Positions 1 to 8,106 of a DNA stretch of 42,544 bases are shown piece by piece. The notes below the pieces were generated by a model. It searched no databases. It worked only from the letters and a program-made list of their open reading frames with translations, and was not told where the DNA came from. Source of the stretch: an uncultured Pseudomonadota bacterium (lineage in GTDB: Bacteria; Pseudomonadota; Alphaproteobacteria; RF32; CAG-239); the NCBI GenBank assembly GCA_949300375.1, contig CASGEB010000010.1:1-42544 (forward strand). The letters run 5' to 3'. Both the position numbers and the translations under genes were made by a program. Within the stretch, counting starts at the first letter, position 1, and every line of letters starts with the position of its first letter.

Positions 1-1
1 T

Positions 2-490
2 GCCGATGTCCGGGCCGCTTGTATTCCGACGCAGGACTGCGCCAGCCTCGGCTATAAATACACCGCCGCACAATGCCCCGACGGCGCCATCGCCTGCCCC
101 TTCGACATATCTAAGTTCTTTTGTATGGAACCGCAGACCTGCGATTATACCTACACAGCCGAAAGTTGTGCCGCTAATTGCCAGAACGTTGGTACTTCTT
201 CCTGCGTCAGAAACGGCACAACCTATTACGCCTCCTGCGGTTCTTCCAAATGTTCAAGCGGGCAAACGTGTAATAACGGGACGTGCCAGAGTAATTTAAG
301 CGGAACTTATCCGGCTTGCTGTGATGATTTTGGTTATGGTTGTGAGGATTATTATAGTGAATGTAGGTCAAAGGCATCTTTTTTGCCAAATTGCAGTACT
401 AGAATCAATGAATTAAAAAGAGATGGTTGTTCTCCAGATTTTAAGAGTTGTAACGCTTATGATGGAGCCGCAGTATTTTATTGCCCATAA
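2..490 (+). CDS. Cys-rich surface-type protein, C-terminal part (5' end outside window)
   Basis: The frame is open from base 2 to a TAA at 488-490 and leaves about 162 residues with no start, so the gene begins before the window. An internal Met at base 125 would give only 121 residues, and the Cys-rich pattern runs through it, so I do not take it as the start. About 24 cysteines are spread through the chain in short motifs such as CPDGAIACPF, CSSGQTCNNGTC and PACCDD, with many Tyr, Ser and Thr. This looks like an exported, disulfide-bonded extracellular protein. No catalytic motif is visible and I do not recognise the family. It converges on the autotransporter gene at 524, with only 33 bp between the stops and no clear hairpin. 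Confidence 0.7.
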   Translation, partial: ADVRAACIPTQDCASLGYKYTAAQCPDGAIACPFDISKFFCMEPQTCDYTYTAESCAANCQNVGTSSCVRNGTTYYASCGSSKCSSGQTCNNGTCQSNLSGTYPACCDDFGYGCEDYYSECRSKASFLPNCSTRINELKRDGCSPDFKSCNAYDGAAVFYCP

Positions 491-523
491 TTTTTTAAGC
501 ATAAATATTGCAGTAGCTCCTTA

Positions 524-2611
524 TCAAAAACTATACCGCAGTCCGAGATTCCCCTCGGCCGGCACGCTGATTTTGTCGCCCCAGGTAGTGGCAAGATTAG
601 CGTGCAGGCTGAATTTTTCATTAAGTTCGGCGCTAACCCCCACCCCAAAACGAAACATTGTATCCGAAACGTCTTCATCAAATTGGTAATCGGCCACCAA
701 AACTTTTGCCTCGCCTTTAAACTCTTCCAAAACGCTGAACCGGACAAAAGCCTCAAACGGAAAATCTAACACATCGTCAAAACGCTTTCCGCCCATCACG
801 CCGATTCTGCCCAATAAAGAATCTGCGTTTTTACCTCGAACCCTCGTATTAAAATTCGTCCGGTAATCAATATCGTCAATCAGCATATAAGAAAGCTGAA
901 GCTGCGGTTCGACAAACCAATTGTTATCAAAAGTCCAACGTTTACCTGTCTCGGCGGAAAAACTCCAGCTGTCAGCGTCATAATCGCCCTTAACCGCCCA
1001 CCCCATCGGCAGATAGCTTGTAACTTTTTGTTTATGATGAAAATAAGTACCGGTCAAATCAAGATAAACGCCGTTTACCGCCTCAATTGTCGTATATAAA
1101 CCCAGGCTGTAAGTATCAGAATCCGCTCTCCCGGCGCGGTCAAATTTCTGCCGGGCATCGGAATACCCGCCGTAAACGCCGGCCAGCCACCGTTCAAACC
1201 AATCCTGTTTTATATCTTTGTCAAAGCCAATCTGCGCGCCGGATACATTAACCTTGCTGTCCGTTGCGTCCTGAAAATCCAACCTGACTTTGCGTCCGAA
1301 CCCGCGCATCCACAATCCGTATTTATCCTTTCGGTGCAATTCGCCCAAACGTTCGTTCAAGCTGTCGGTATGCGTATACAAAATCGAACTGAGGGCATTA
1401 TAAGCATTCTTCGCAATCTGAGAACTGTCCGAAAGATACGGCGTCCGGTTTAATACCCATTCATCCCCGACCTTGGCCAAATCATACCGATAAGCCCCGA
1501 TATCCGCCGCTCCGCCGAGCAAATAAAAATTCTCATCCGGACTGTCGCTCTCAACCAGATGAACCACATCGGGAAAATCAGTTCCGGAACTGTAATCCGC
1601 CAAAGCCACCCCGAAATTTCCGCTGCCGTTATGAACAACCAGCAAATCGCTCTGCGCCTCTGAAACATTGCTGGTCAGATAGAATTTTCCGTTTCCGGAA
1701 AGATTGTCAATCTCCAACCGGTCATACCCCCAGGCCGGAGTTGAATAAACTTTTGCATTATTTAGTTCCAAATTGCTCAGCGTAGTATCGCCGTGAAAAG
1801 TGATTTCGGCATCGGAAATTTTGGTATTTCCGCTCAAAATCCCGTCTTCTTCCACATCTGCCGAGCCGCCTGTCATGGTCAGATTCTCGACTGTTGCGTC
1901 ATAGCTCACGTTTAACGACCCGCCTGAAATTTCGGGAGAAGACAAAACACCATCCGGATTAACCGTTATTATCCCGTCAAACAAACGCGAATTTTCCGCC
2001 GTTCCGGACACCGATTGCTGTCCGCCGTAAATCTGAGTGCCGACAGCCGTTCCGCCATCCAGAATATTCTGCGCGCCGCTTTTCAAAACCGCAGACGTTA
2101 CCGTGCCGCCGCTCCGAACTATCTGCTGTCCGCCATTAACCTCAGAGTCGCTGTCCGTACCGGAAACATATTGCGTTCCGGAATTCAACACCGTATTAAA
2201 AGAGGAGCCGCCGGATAACACATACATCCTGCCGCCGTTAATTTCCGTAAGCTTGGTCGTCCCGCCCGAACGAACCGTCATATCGCCGTAAGCTCGAATA
2301 TTTGTATTATTTGCCGCTCCTAAAACATTCATCACCCCTTGCTGCATAACCGTACTGCCGGAAGCTGTTCCTCCCTCATTAACGGTCTGCTGCCCGTAAG
2401 TATAAATCAGGCTGTTATTGGAAACACCGCCCAACATCACATTCTGCGTTCCGTAAATCGTCAGATTGTTGGTAACACCTTCCACATTCTGCGTTACAAT
2501 CTGTTGAACGCTGCCGCCGTTAACAGTATCACCGGCATCAACCGTAACCGTTACCGCCCCAGCCCGCAGCGGAAACAGTGCCGCCACTCCAAATGCCAAA
2601 AATCTTTTCAT
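524..2611 (-). CDS. Autotransporter (type Va) with AIDA-like repeat passenger
   Basis: The protein has 695 residues. An N-terminal signal peptide ends near AGA at about residue 20. Residues about 20-270 are degenerate short repeats of the AIDA/pertactin beta-helix type (patterns such as YGQQTVNEGGTASGSTV and GGQQIVRSGGTVTSAVL), rich in Gly, Asn and Thr. A linker follows. From about residue 430 to the end there is an autotransporter beta-barrel domain starting near KYGLWMRGFGRKVRLDF and ending in LGLRYSF; a terminal Phe is typical of BAM-inserted barrels. It should export its own passenger to the cell surface, probably for adhesion or biofilm formation; that role is inferred from the family. 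The start ATG is preceded by AGAGG. It is a single-gene unit, divergent from the gene at 2751. Confidence 0.9.
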   Translation of the reverse strand: MKRFLAFGVAALFPLRAGAVTVTVDAGDTVNGGSVQQIVTQNVEGVTNNLTIYGTQNVMLGGVSNNSLIYTYGQQTVNEGGTASGSTVMQQGVMNVLGAANNTNIRAYGDMTVRSGGTTKLTEINGGRMYVLSGGSSFNTVLNSGTQYVSGTDSDSEVNGGQQIVRSGGTVTSAVLKSGAQNILDGGTAVGTQIYGGQQSVSGTAENSRLFDGIITVNPDGVLSSPEISGGSLNVSYDATVENLTMTGGSADVEEDGILSGNTKISDAEITFHGDTTLSNLELNNAKVYSTPAWGYDRLEIDNLSGNGKFYLTSNVSEAQSDLLVVHNGSGNFGVALADYSSGTDFPDVVHLVESDSPDENFYLLGGAADIGAYRYDLAKVGDEWVLNRTPYLSDSSQIAKNAYNALSSILYTHTDSLNERLGELHRKDKYGLWMRGFGRKVRLDFQDATDSKVNVSGAQIGFDKDIKQDWFERWLAGVYGGYSDARQKFDRAGRADSDTYSLGLYTTIEAVNGVYLDLTGTYFHHKQKVTSYLPMGWAVKGDYDADSWSFSAETGKRWTFDNNWFVEPQLQLSYMLIDDIDYRTNFNTRVRGKNADSLLGRIGVMGGKRFDDVLDFPFEAFVRFSVLEEFKGEAKVLVADYQFDEDVSDTMFRFGVGVSAELNEKFSLHANLATTWGDKISVPAEGNLGLRYSF

Positions 2612-2687
2612 ATTTGCCTCTGATAAAAATCCCTCCCAATATATATAACCTAAAGAACAGTTTTCAACCTATGTTGCAAAATAATAC

Positions 2688-2715
2688 TTGACTATTTTTA
2701 TATATATGCTATATT
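2688..2715 (+). promoter_or_regulatory. Sigma70-type promoter for 2751-3699
   Basis: TTGACT (2688-2693) and TATATT (2710-2715) are separated by 16 bp in very AT-rich DNA, about 36 bp before the start codon of the next gene. It is a near-consensus pair in the right place; no transcript data are available. Confidence 0.55.
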
Positions 2716-2750
2716 CTACATATGATATTTAATATATGTGGAGAAAACAA

Positions 2751-3326
2751 ATGCAAAAAGCCAAAAACGTCAAAGAGTTTGTTGAACGTCTTGACAATGC
2801 CAAAAAGACAAATCCCAAGGACCTCTCGTCTGATCAGGATTTGACCATTGCCATTATGAACCTTATCAGCATTGAAGAACACCTGGTTTTCTCCGGTGCC
2901 AAAACCGGAAAAACTTCTTTTTACGATTTAATCGAAGAAGTTCGCGAACTGCGCAAAAACCTGATGCAGAAAATCATCCCCCAGTACGAAGGCGAAGTCT
3001 GGTGCATTTCCAAACACCTGCTTGCTTCTTCCATGCGCCTGATGGAAGTCGGCACCAAACAGCAAAGCCTGGGCAACAAAGAACAGGCAAACAAACTGTT
3101 TAACAGCGCCTATGATTTATACTGCCTGTTCTGGGGGCTGAATATGAATATGCTGAATATTGAAGACGTCAAATGGGTGGAAGACAAATTGGAAGATGTC
3201 AAAAAAATCTCTGCCAAAGTAAATGCCGAAACCCCGAAAACTGAAATCAAAACCGAAGAAAAAGGCGGCAAGCTCTCCAAAATGAAAGCCTGGGTGCGCA
3301 AAGCCGTGGACTGCTGCATAGAATAA
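2751..3326 (+). CDS. Conserved hypothetical helical protein
   Basis: The protein has 191 residues from the ATG at 2751. I prefer this start to the ATG at 2736 because GGAG at 2740-2743 is a well-spaced ribosome site for 2751 and would lie inside the gene if 2736 were used. The sequence is mostly amphipathic helix, with an N-terminal Lys-rich segment, a central stretch around EGEVWCISKHLLASSMRL, and a Lys/Glu-rich linker before a basic C-terminus ending in CCIE. There is no signal peptide or membrane segment, so it is probably cytosolic. I do not recognise a family. The lipoprotein gene follows 13 bp downstream and is probably co-transcribed. Confidence 0.7.
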   Translation: MQKAKNVKEFVERLDNAKKTNPKDLSSDQDLTIAIMNLISIEEHLVFSGAKTGKTSFYDLIEEVRELRKNLMQKIIPQYEGEVWCISKHLLASSMRLMEVGTKQQSLGNKEQANKLFNSAYDLYCLFWGLNMNMLNIEDVKWVEDKLEDVKKISAKVNAETPKTEIKTEEKGGKLSKMKAWVRKAVDCCIE

Positions 3327-3339
3327 CGGAGAAGACAAA

Positions 3340-3699
3340 ATGAAAAAGCTGTTTTCAATCTGTGCCGCCGCCCTGTTGCTTTTAGGCGCCTGCGACAAAG
3401 GCTCCAAACAAACGGAAGAAATTGCGCCGGACAAAATTTACTTTTTCTTTTCCAACACCTGCCCGCATTGCCATGATGCCCTGAACTATTTAAACCAAAA
3501 ATATCCCAATCTGGAAATCAGCATGGCAAATGTCGGCAACCCGGAAGGTTTTGAGCTGTTTGCAAAATGCGCCCGCAAATTCAACCTGGGCAACCAGATC
3601 GGCACACCGCTCTTTTGTATGGGAGAAAACCACCTGATGGGTTGGTCGCCGGAATCTGAAAAAAAATTTGACGAATATGTAAAACCTTTCATAAAATAA
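3340..3699 (+). CDS. Thioredoxin-fold lipoprotein with CPHC motif
   Basis: A small periplasmic lipoprotein of 119 residues. The signal peptide ends in the lipobox LLGAC (Cys at about 18), followed by Asp, which may favour inner-membrane retention. A short linker leads to a thioredoxin/glutaredoxin-like domain with beta strand KIYFFFSNT, active site CPHC (about residues 42-45), and a TPLF segment that fits the cis-Pro loop. The CPHC dipeptide is that of DsbA-type oxidants, but the domain has glutaredoxin size and lacks the DsbA helical insert. Probable role: thiol-disulfide exchange in the periplasm; the substrate is unknown. A good GGAG ribosome site precedes the ATG. Confidence 0.8.
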   Translation: MKKLFSICAAALLLLGACDKGSKQTEEIAPDKIYFFFSNTCPHCHDALNYLNQKYPNLEISMANVGNPEGFELFAKCARKFNLGNQIGTPLFCMGENHLMGWSPESEKKFDEYVKPFIK

Positions 3700-3708
3700 C
3701 AGGTAAAC

Positions 3709-3728
3709 GCCCCGCTTCGCCGCGGGGC
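3709..3728 (+). terminator. GC-rich hairpin, possible terminator
   Basis: GCCCCGC and GCGGGGC form a perfect 7-bp stem with a 6-nt loop just after the lipoprotein stop. Only a weak T-rich tail follows (TGGCTTTAACT), so termination may be partial. Confidence 0.45.
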
Positions 3729-3757
3729 TGGCTTTAACTATCTGACAGGAAAAAAAT

Positions 3758-4402
3758 ATGAACCAACAGCTGCCGGAAGAAACAATGAAAAAAGCGGTCA
3801 AAGGCATAAGCTACATTGCCCATCCGCTGCGTTTGCGCATTTTGGAATTTCTTGATGTCAACGGTTCATCCTCTGTTTCGACAATCACCAAAGGCGTACG
3901 GGAAGATCAGGTCATCGTTTCGCAAAGTCTGAAAAAGCTGCGCGACGCCAACCTCGTCCAAACCAAACGGCGCGGAATTTTCATCTATTATGACATCTGT
4001 GAAGAATATCCCGCCAGCATTTTTGTCTGCCTGCGCAAACTCTTCGGTTATATGACGGATGATTTCCGCTATCTGGCAGACGGTTGCAAAGCCATTTTGC
4101 CGCGGGATTATACCGGAATGGCCGCCAATCAGATAAAGCTCTTTGCCAATTATGACAAGATGAGGATTCTAGAATACCTGGCTCTCTTCGGAGAAAGCAA
4201 CGTATCCGACATCATCAAAGGGATTGGCAGTGATCAGCTGAAAGTATCGCAATACTTAAAACGGCTGCGCGATGACGGTTTTGTAACCTGCCGGCGCGAC
4301 GGACGTTTCATTTTTTATGACATTACCAAAGGCGTTCACCTGACTGCTATCCAATGTATCCACAAACGTTATGACAGCCTGAAAAATAAAGCAGATTTCT
4401 AA
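3758..4402 (+). CDS. Tandem ArsR-type winged-helix regulator
   Basis: The protein has 214 residues containing two copies of the same ArsR-like winged-helix domain in one chain: residues about 13-85 (ISYIAHPLRLRILEFL, then VSQSLKKLRDANLVQTKR) and about 125-205 (IKLFANYDKMRILEYL, then VSQYLKRLRDDGFVTCRR). Each ends in a wing with FIYYDI or FIFYDI. ArsR proteins normally dimerise from single-domain chains, so this may act as a covalent pseudodimer. No obvious metal-binding CxC (ELCV-type) motif is seen, so the signal is unknown. It is a cytosolic DNA-binding protein; the targets are not evident. Its 3' end meets that of the hydrolase gene with a single base between the stops. Confidence 0.85.
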   Translation: MNQQLPEETMKKAVKGISYIAHPLRLRILEFLDVNGSSSVSTITKGVREDQVIVSQSLKKLRDANLVQTKRRGIFIYYDICEEYPASIFVCLRKLFGYMTDDFRYLADGCKAILPRDYTGMAANQIKLFANYDKMRILEYLALFGESNVSDIIKGIGSDQLKVSQYLKRLRDDGFVTCRRDGRFIFYDITKGVHLTAIQCIHKRYDSLKNKADF

Positions 4403-4403
4403 A

Positions 4404-5246
4404 TCACTCGCGCAAGAACACCGTCAGAATCTCATATAAATCTTTCTGATTTTGCGCCTTGTCAAAATTATGCCCGCTGTCAGAAACAACACCAATCGAC
4501 TTGTTATTCGTTAAAGCCCGATATAATTTCCGGACATCTTCCGACGGAATCACAACATCTTTATCAGCGGCAATTAACAACACATTGTTCTTTATGTTTT
4601 TGGCTTGTTTCAGAATGTCAAAACTTTTTGCATCTTCCACAACGGCATAAGGAATCACGGCCTTTCTGTTGCCGTAAGCCTTTTCGTCTTGATAAACATA
4701 TTGTCCGTTTTTCTTCCATTCCCGGCAGAAATCCGGCATATTTTGCATACAGGATTTCTCCCAGAGTTCGCCGCTGATAACCGGGGCTATGCCAATAACC
4801 AAGCCGGTTTTATCCGGATTCTCCGCGGCATATTTCAAAACCGAAGCCCCTCCCAAAGAATGCCCGGCCAAAACAAACGGTTCGTGATAAAAATTTTGCC
4901 CGGAAGCCCACCGGATAACAGTATTCAAATCTTCCGAAAAAGTTGACAATCTGGCCTTTTCAACCGTTCCGCTGCTTTTTCCCAAAGAATGCCTGCTGTC
5001 GAAACTCACAACCACATATCCCTGCTCAATCAAGGCCTCTTCTGCCGTTCTGACAACCGGATGCTCCCGATTGGAAGCCAGCCCGTGCTGAATAAAAGCC
5101 AACTTTTGTTGATCTGAATTTTCCAGACCGCTGACCACAACGCTAAGCTTTTCCGCCGAGGGCGTCAAAATCTCAAATTCTTGCGGAGCATCAATTTTCC
5201 CGCAGGATAACAACAGTAAAAAACATCCCAGCCAAAACTTTTTCAT
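4404..5246 (-). CDS. Alpha/beta-hydrolase lipoprotein
   Basis: The protein has 280 residues. The signal peptide carries the lipobox LLSC (Cys at about 15). The alpha/beta-hydrolase core follows: oxyanion region FIQHGLAS, nucleophile elbow GHSLGG (Ser at about 129), acid in AADKDVVIP and histidine in DSGHNF, so the Ser-Asp-His triad appears complete. It is probably a membrane-anchored periplasmic esterase, lipase or peptidase; the substrate is unknown. The arrangement of signal peptide plus core resembles the lysophospholipase/BAAT-like hydrolases of gut bacteria. It is transcribed alone and lies next to, but opposite from, the ArsR-type gene. Confidence 0.85.
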   Translation of the reverse strand: MKKFWLGCFLLLLSCGKIDAPQEFEILTPSAEKLSVVVSGLENSDQQKLAFIQHGLASNREHPVVRTAEEALIEQGYVVVSFDSRHSLGKSSGTVEKARLSTFSEDLNTVIRWASGQNFYHEPFVLAGHSLGGASVLKYAAENPDKTGLVIGIAPVISGELWEKSCMQNMPDFCREWKKNGQYVYQDEKAYGNRKAVIPYAVVEDAKSFDILKQAKNIKNNVLLIAADKDVVIPSEDVRKLYRALTNNKSIGVVSDSGHNFDKAQNQKDLYEILTVFLRE

Positions 5247-5320
5247 CTATCTCTCCTTTTTTAAGATGATTAAATACTATCCGGAGTTTTTACAAGAAAC
5301 AAGAAAAATAAAAAGAGTAC

Positions 5321-5345
5321 AAAAAAAGCCGCCTCGCGGCAGCTT
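5321..5345 (-). terminator. Intrinsic terminator after tRNA-Met
   Basis: Read on the minus strand, GCCGC-GAG-GCGGC is followed by a run of seven T. It sits 8 bp past the tRNA 3' end. Confidence 0.85.
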
Positions 5346-5352
5346 TTCTAAA

Positions 5353-5428
5353 TGGTAGCGAGAGAGGGGCTCGAACCCCCGACACAAGGATTATGATTCC
5401 TCTGCTCTACCGACTGAGCTATCCCGCC
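5353..5428 (-). tRNA. tRNA-Met (CAT), elongator type
   Basis: A full 76-nt cloverleaf, with CCA encoded at 5353-5355. The acceptor arm is GGCGGGA/TCTCGCT, the D arm GCTC/GAGC, the anticodon arm GAGGA/TCCTT with loop ATCATAA (anticodon CAT), and the T loop TTCGAGC. The anticodon-arm context and the overall sequence match alphaproteobacterial elongator tRNA-Met. The alternative, tRNA-Ile with a lysidine-modified CAT, is less likely from the stem sequence. A minus-strand terminator follows directly. Confidence 0.93.
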
Positions 5429-5596
5429 ATCAGAATTTACGTCTTTAATAATATTTCTTTTTTTCATTGTCAACACCTATTTTTACAAAACGGCAAAATT
5501 CCCGTAAAAAAATTACCTCTCCATCTGGACATACGTTTTATAGACATTATATTTAGCTCAAATTTAACCATTCAGCCGTATCAGAAAGAAACAAGA

Positions 5597-6475
5597 ATGA
5601 AAAAAACGCCGTATTTCAATATACTCTGCCTGGCGGGAATAATCTGTTCATTCTCCGCCTCTGCCGGCGAACCGGCATTTTCTTCCGACGGCAAATCTCA
5701 TCTGCGGGCCAATCTGCGCCGGATGTCGCTTGATATGTCCTCCACCAGCGTATCTAATGCAAAAGCTTATCAAAACTCACCCAATTCCGTTCTCAGTTCC
5801 GACAGCGAAACTGTCATCAAAGGCGTTCTGGACTTTGCTTTGGAATATGAAACGCCAAACGCCCAATGGAATAACAGCCTCTTTGCAGAATACGGAAAAA
5901 CTAGATTAAAAAACGCCGACGGACAAAGCTCTTCCAGCGAAACAGCCGACCAGATTCTCCTGACAACCGATTACGCAAAGAAAATCTGGACATACAAAAA
6001 CGCCGATGTCGGCCCTTTTGCCAGCCTGGGTTACCAAACCGAGTTCACGCCCAATGACGATGCTCCGCGCACCAAAGTTATCAGGGGTAAAAGCGGCATT
6101 AAGCTTTTCAACGGCGCTTATATAAAAGAGCTCTATGCCGCCGGCGTGGTTGAAGAAGACCTCACCTACAGTCCGGCCAACACAAAATCCGCCTGTGAAA
6201 TCGGGATTCGTGCAGAATACCCTCTGCGCGGCGGCGTTAAGTTTCAACTCGATTCTTATTACCGCGATTACTTTTACTTCAGCCGCTACCAGGGAACGGA
6301 TTTCAAATATGAATTCGACCTCACATCAAGAATGGAAGTTGAGGTTAAAGGCAGTTTCAAAATTGCCCCTTACATTTCTTATTTTCAGGCGCAGTCAAGG
6401 GCGGCCGGCGTTAAAGGAAGCAACCTGATGGTCGGCGTTTCTTTCGGATTTTCAAACATACATAATATTTTCTAA
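5597..6475 (+). CDS. Outer-membrane beta-barrel protein, unknown function
   Basis: The protein has 292 residues. The open frame extends upstream into the tRNA, but the first sensible start is the ATG at 5597, which opens a Sec signal peptide (MKKTPYFNIL..., ending near ASA-GE at about residue 24). The mature protein alternates hydrophobic and polar residues in strand-like stretches with many aromatic residues (for example LDFALEYE, FASLGYQTEF, FQLDSYYRDYFYF), and ends GVSFGFSNIHNIF with a terminal Phe. This is the pattern of a beta barrel inserted by BAM. No family is recognised; it may be a small porin or structural barrel. It is a single-gene unit. Confidence 0.75.
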   Translation: MKKTPYFNILCLAGIICSFSASAGEPAFSSDGKSHLRANLRRMSLDMSSTSVSNAKAYQNSPNSVLSSDSETVIKGVLDFALEYETPNAQWNNSLFAEYGKTRLKNADGQSSSSETADQILLTTDYAKKIWTYKNADVGPFASLGYQTEFTPNDDAPRTKVIRGKSGIKLFNGAYIKELYAAGVVEEDLTYSPANTKSACEIGIRAEYPLRGGVKFQLDSYYRDYFYFSRYQGTDFKYEFDLTSRMEVEVKGSFKIAPYISYFQAQSRAAGVKGSNLMVGVSFGFSNIHNIF

Positions 6476-6557
6476 TCGAAAAAACATTATTTTTCCGGGC
6501 GTTGTCCGACAGAATGGGAAAGCCTTAAAATTTAAGTTTCTAACTTTTCAAAAAAGA

Positions 6558-6585
6558 TTGACAGCCATATCGGATATGCTAGATA
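6558..6585 (+). promoter_or_regulatory. Sigma70-type promoter for the marC-family gene
   Basis: TTGACA (6558-6563), a 16-bp spacer, and TAGATA (6580-6585), 38 bp before the start codon. Confidence 0.55.
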
Positions 6586-6622
6586 TTCCAATACAAATTT
6601 TTACATTTTTAAAGAGAAGACC

Positions 6623-7222
6623 ATGTTCAAAGCTTTTAATATTCAGGAATTCATCAGCGCCTTTTTCGTTCTTTTTGCCGTTATCGATGTCATCGGCTCT
6701 ATCCCTATTCTTCTCAACCTGAAAAAGAAAGGCCGGAGAATCAATGCTGCCCGGGCAAGCATTCTGACACTGATAATTTTCCTCATTTTCTTTTATGGCG
6801 GAGAAGCTTTCCTGCACCTGTTTAACGTCGACATATCTTCGTTTGCGGTTGCCGGTTCGCTGATTATTTTCATCATCGCAATGGAAATGATTTTGGACAT
6901 TGAAATTTTCAAAGACCAGCCTGATGCCCCCAAAGACGCAACATTTGTTCCTGTCGTTTTTCCGCTGCTGGCCGGCGCCGGAGCGTTGACAACCCTGCTC
7001 TCTATCCGTGCTCAGTTTGGCGACATCAACATTCTGCTGGCCGTTCTCTGCAATATGATAATTGTCTTTCTGATTCTGAAAATGACCAAGCGGCTGGAAA
7101 AAATTCTGGCTCCCGGAATCATTTATATCTTTCAAAAATTCTTTGGCATTATCCTGTTGGCAATCTCGGTCAAATTATTTACCGCCAATCTGGCATTTTT
7201 AATCAAAACAGCCGCCGGATAA
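6623..7222 (+). CDS. MarC/UPF0056 family integral membrane protein
   Basis: The protein has 199 residues, the usual length for MarC-family proteins, with six predicted membrane helices. Family features include the first helix with FAVIDVIGSIPILLNL, the segment AMEMILDIEIF and the conserved VFPLLAGAGALTTLL. It lies in the inner membrane. The family was once linked to multiple antibiotic resistance, but that link was withdrawn, and its transport role is unsettled. It is a single gene with its own promoter and a long inverted repeat after the stop. Confidence 0.88.
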   Translation: MFKAFNIQEFISAFFVLFAVIDVIGSIPILLNLKKKGRRINAARASILTLIIFLIFFYGGEAFLHLFNVDISSFAVAGSLIIFIIAMEMILDIEIFKDQPDAPKDATFVPVVFPLLAGAGALTTLLSIRAQFGDINILLAVLCNMIIVFLILKMTKRLEKILAPGIIYIFQKFFGIILLAISVKLFTANLAFLIKTAAG

Positions 7223-7233
7223 AATTCTGTGCA

Positions 7234-7273
7234 TTTTCCGTTGAATAAAGCTCTATAAGCTGTTGACGGAAAA
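7234..7273 (+). terminator. Long-loop inverted repeat between marC-family gene and motA
   Basis: TTTTCCGT (7234-7241) pairs with ACGGAAAA (7266-7273). The 24-nt loop contains a small AGCT/AGCT stem, and TTTTAAT follows. It may be a bidirectional terminator or part of the motA leader. Confidence 0.45.
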
Positions 7274-7326
7274 ATTTTAATAAATTACACATAGATTCAA
7301 CAAATTGAATTTTTAAAGAGGATAGC

Positions 7327-8103
7327 ATGGAAAAATCTACAATTATCGGTGTCACTGCTGGTATTGCCGCCGTCGGCGTTGGTATGGCTTTAAAAGGCGC
7401 CGACCCGCACGCTCTGATAAATCCCGCCGCATTTTTAATCATCATCGGCGGTACCGCAGCCGCATTATTTAACGCTTTCACCATGAAAGACCTCAAAAAA
7501 TTTCCCACGCTTCTGAAAATCATTTTTGCCGGGCATAAGTTAAAAAGCAAACAAGAAATCCTTGAACTTTTTGTATCCGCTGCCAAAACCGCAAAATCCG
7601 AAGGCGTTGTCGGAATTGAACGCATTGCCAACGATATGGACGATCCTTTTATAAAGACCAGTCTTTCCCTTGTCGCTGATGGTTTTCCGGAAGATTTCAT
7701 CTATGAAACGCTGGAAAGCGAAATCAAGCAAATGGAAGAGCGCCACCGTTCCGGCGCGGCTATTTTCTCCCAAGCCGGCATGTATGCGCCAACACTTGGC
7801 GTGCTGGGCGCCGTTATCGGCCTGATTGCCGCTTTGGGAAACTTGTCGGATATTGACCGGCTCGGACACTCGATTGCAGCCGCTTTCGTCGCCACTCTGC
7901 TCGGTATTTTTACCGGATATGTTATTTGGCACCCGTTTTCCAACAAATTAAAACAAATTTCCAAAGACGAAGTTGAACTCAAAAAAATGGTATTGGAAGG
8001 CGCATTGGCCTTGCAAAGCGGAGCTTCTTCCCTGGCGATGGAAGCCAAACTGCAGTCCTTTATTCCGGTTTCTGAACGCCGCCTTTCCCAAAGCAAGGAG
8101 TAA
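7327..8103 (+). CDS. motA: Flagellar stator protein MotA
   Basis: The protein has 258 residues, with the MotA/TolQ/ExbB fold. TM1 is at about residues 6-24, TM2 at about 34-52 (AAFLIIIGGTAAALF), a cytoplasmic loop with charged helices (SEIKQMEERHRSGAAIF) follows, and TM3 and TM4 carry the family motif TLGVLGAVIGLIAALGNL and IAAAFVATLLGIFTGYVIW. With MotB it forms the ion-conducting stator that drives the flagellar motor in the inner membrane. Its length matches the shorter MotA/MotP/PomA type rather than enteric MotA (about 295). A GAGGA ribosome site precedes the ATG. motB follows after 3 bp, so the two are one operon. Confidence 0.92.
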   Translation: MEKSTIIGVTAGIAAVGVGMALKGADPHALINPAAFLIIIGGTAAALFNAFTMKDLKKFPTLLKIIFAGHKLKSKQEILELFVSAAKTAKSEGVVGIERIANDMDDPFIKTSLSLVADGFPEDFIYETLESEIKQMEERHRSGAAIFSQAGMYAPTLGVLGAVIGLIAALGNLSDIDRLGHSIAAAFVATLLGIFTGYVIWHPFSNKLKQISKDEVELKKMVLEGALALQSGASSLAMEAKLQSFIPVSERRLSQSKE

Positions 8104-8106
8104 AAA

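Noticed and set aside
6548..7135. Minus-strand 195-codon frame
   Set aside because: It is antisense to the MarC-family gene and its translation is Asn/Gln/Asp-rich low complexity.
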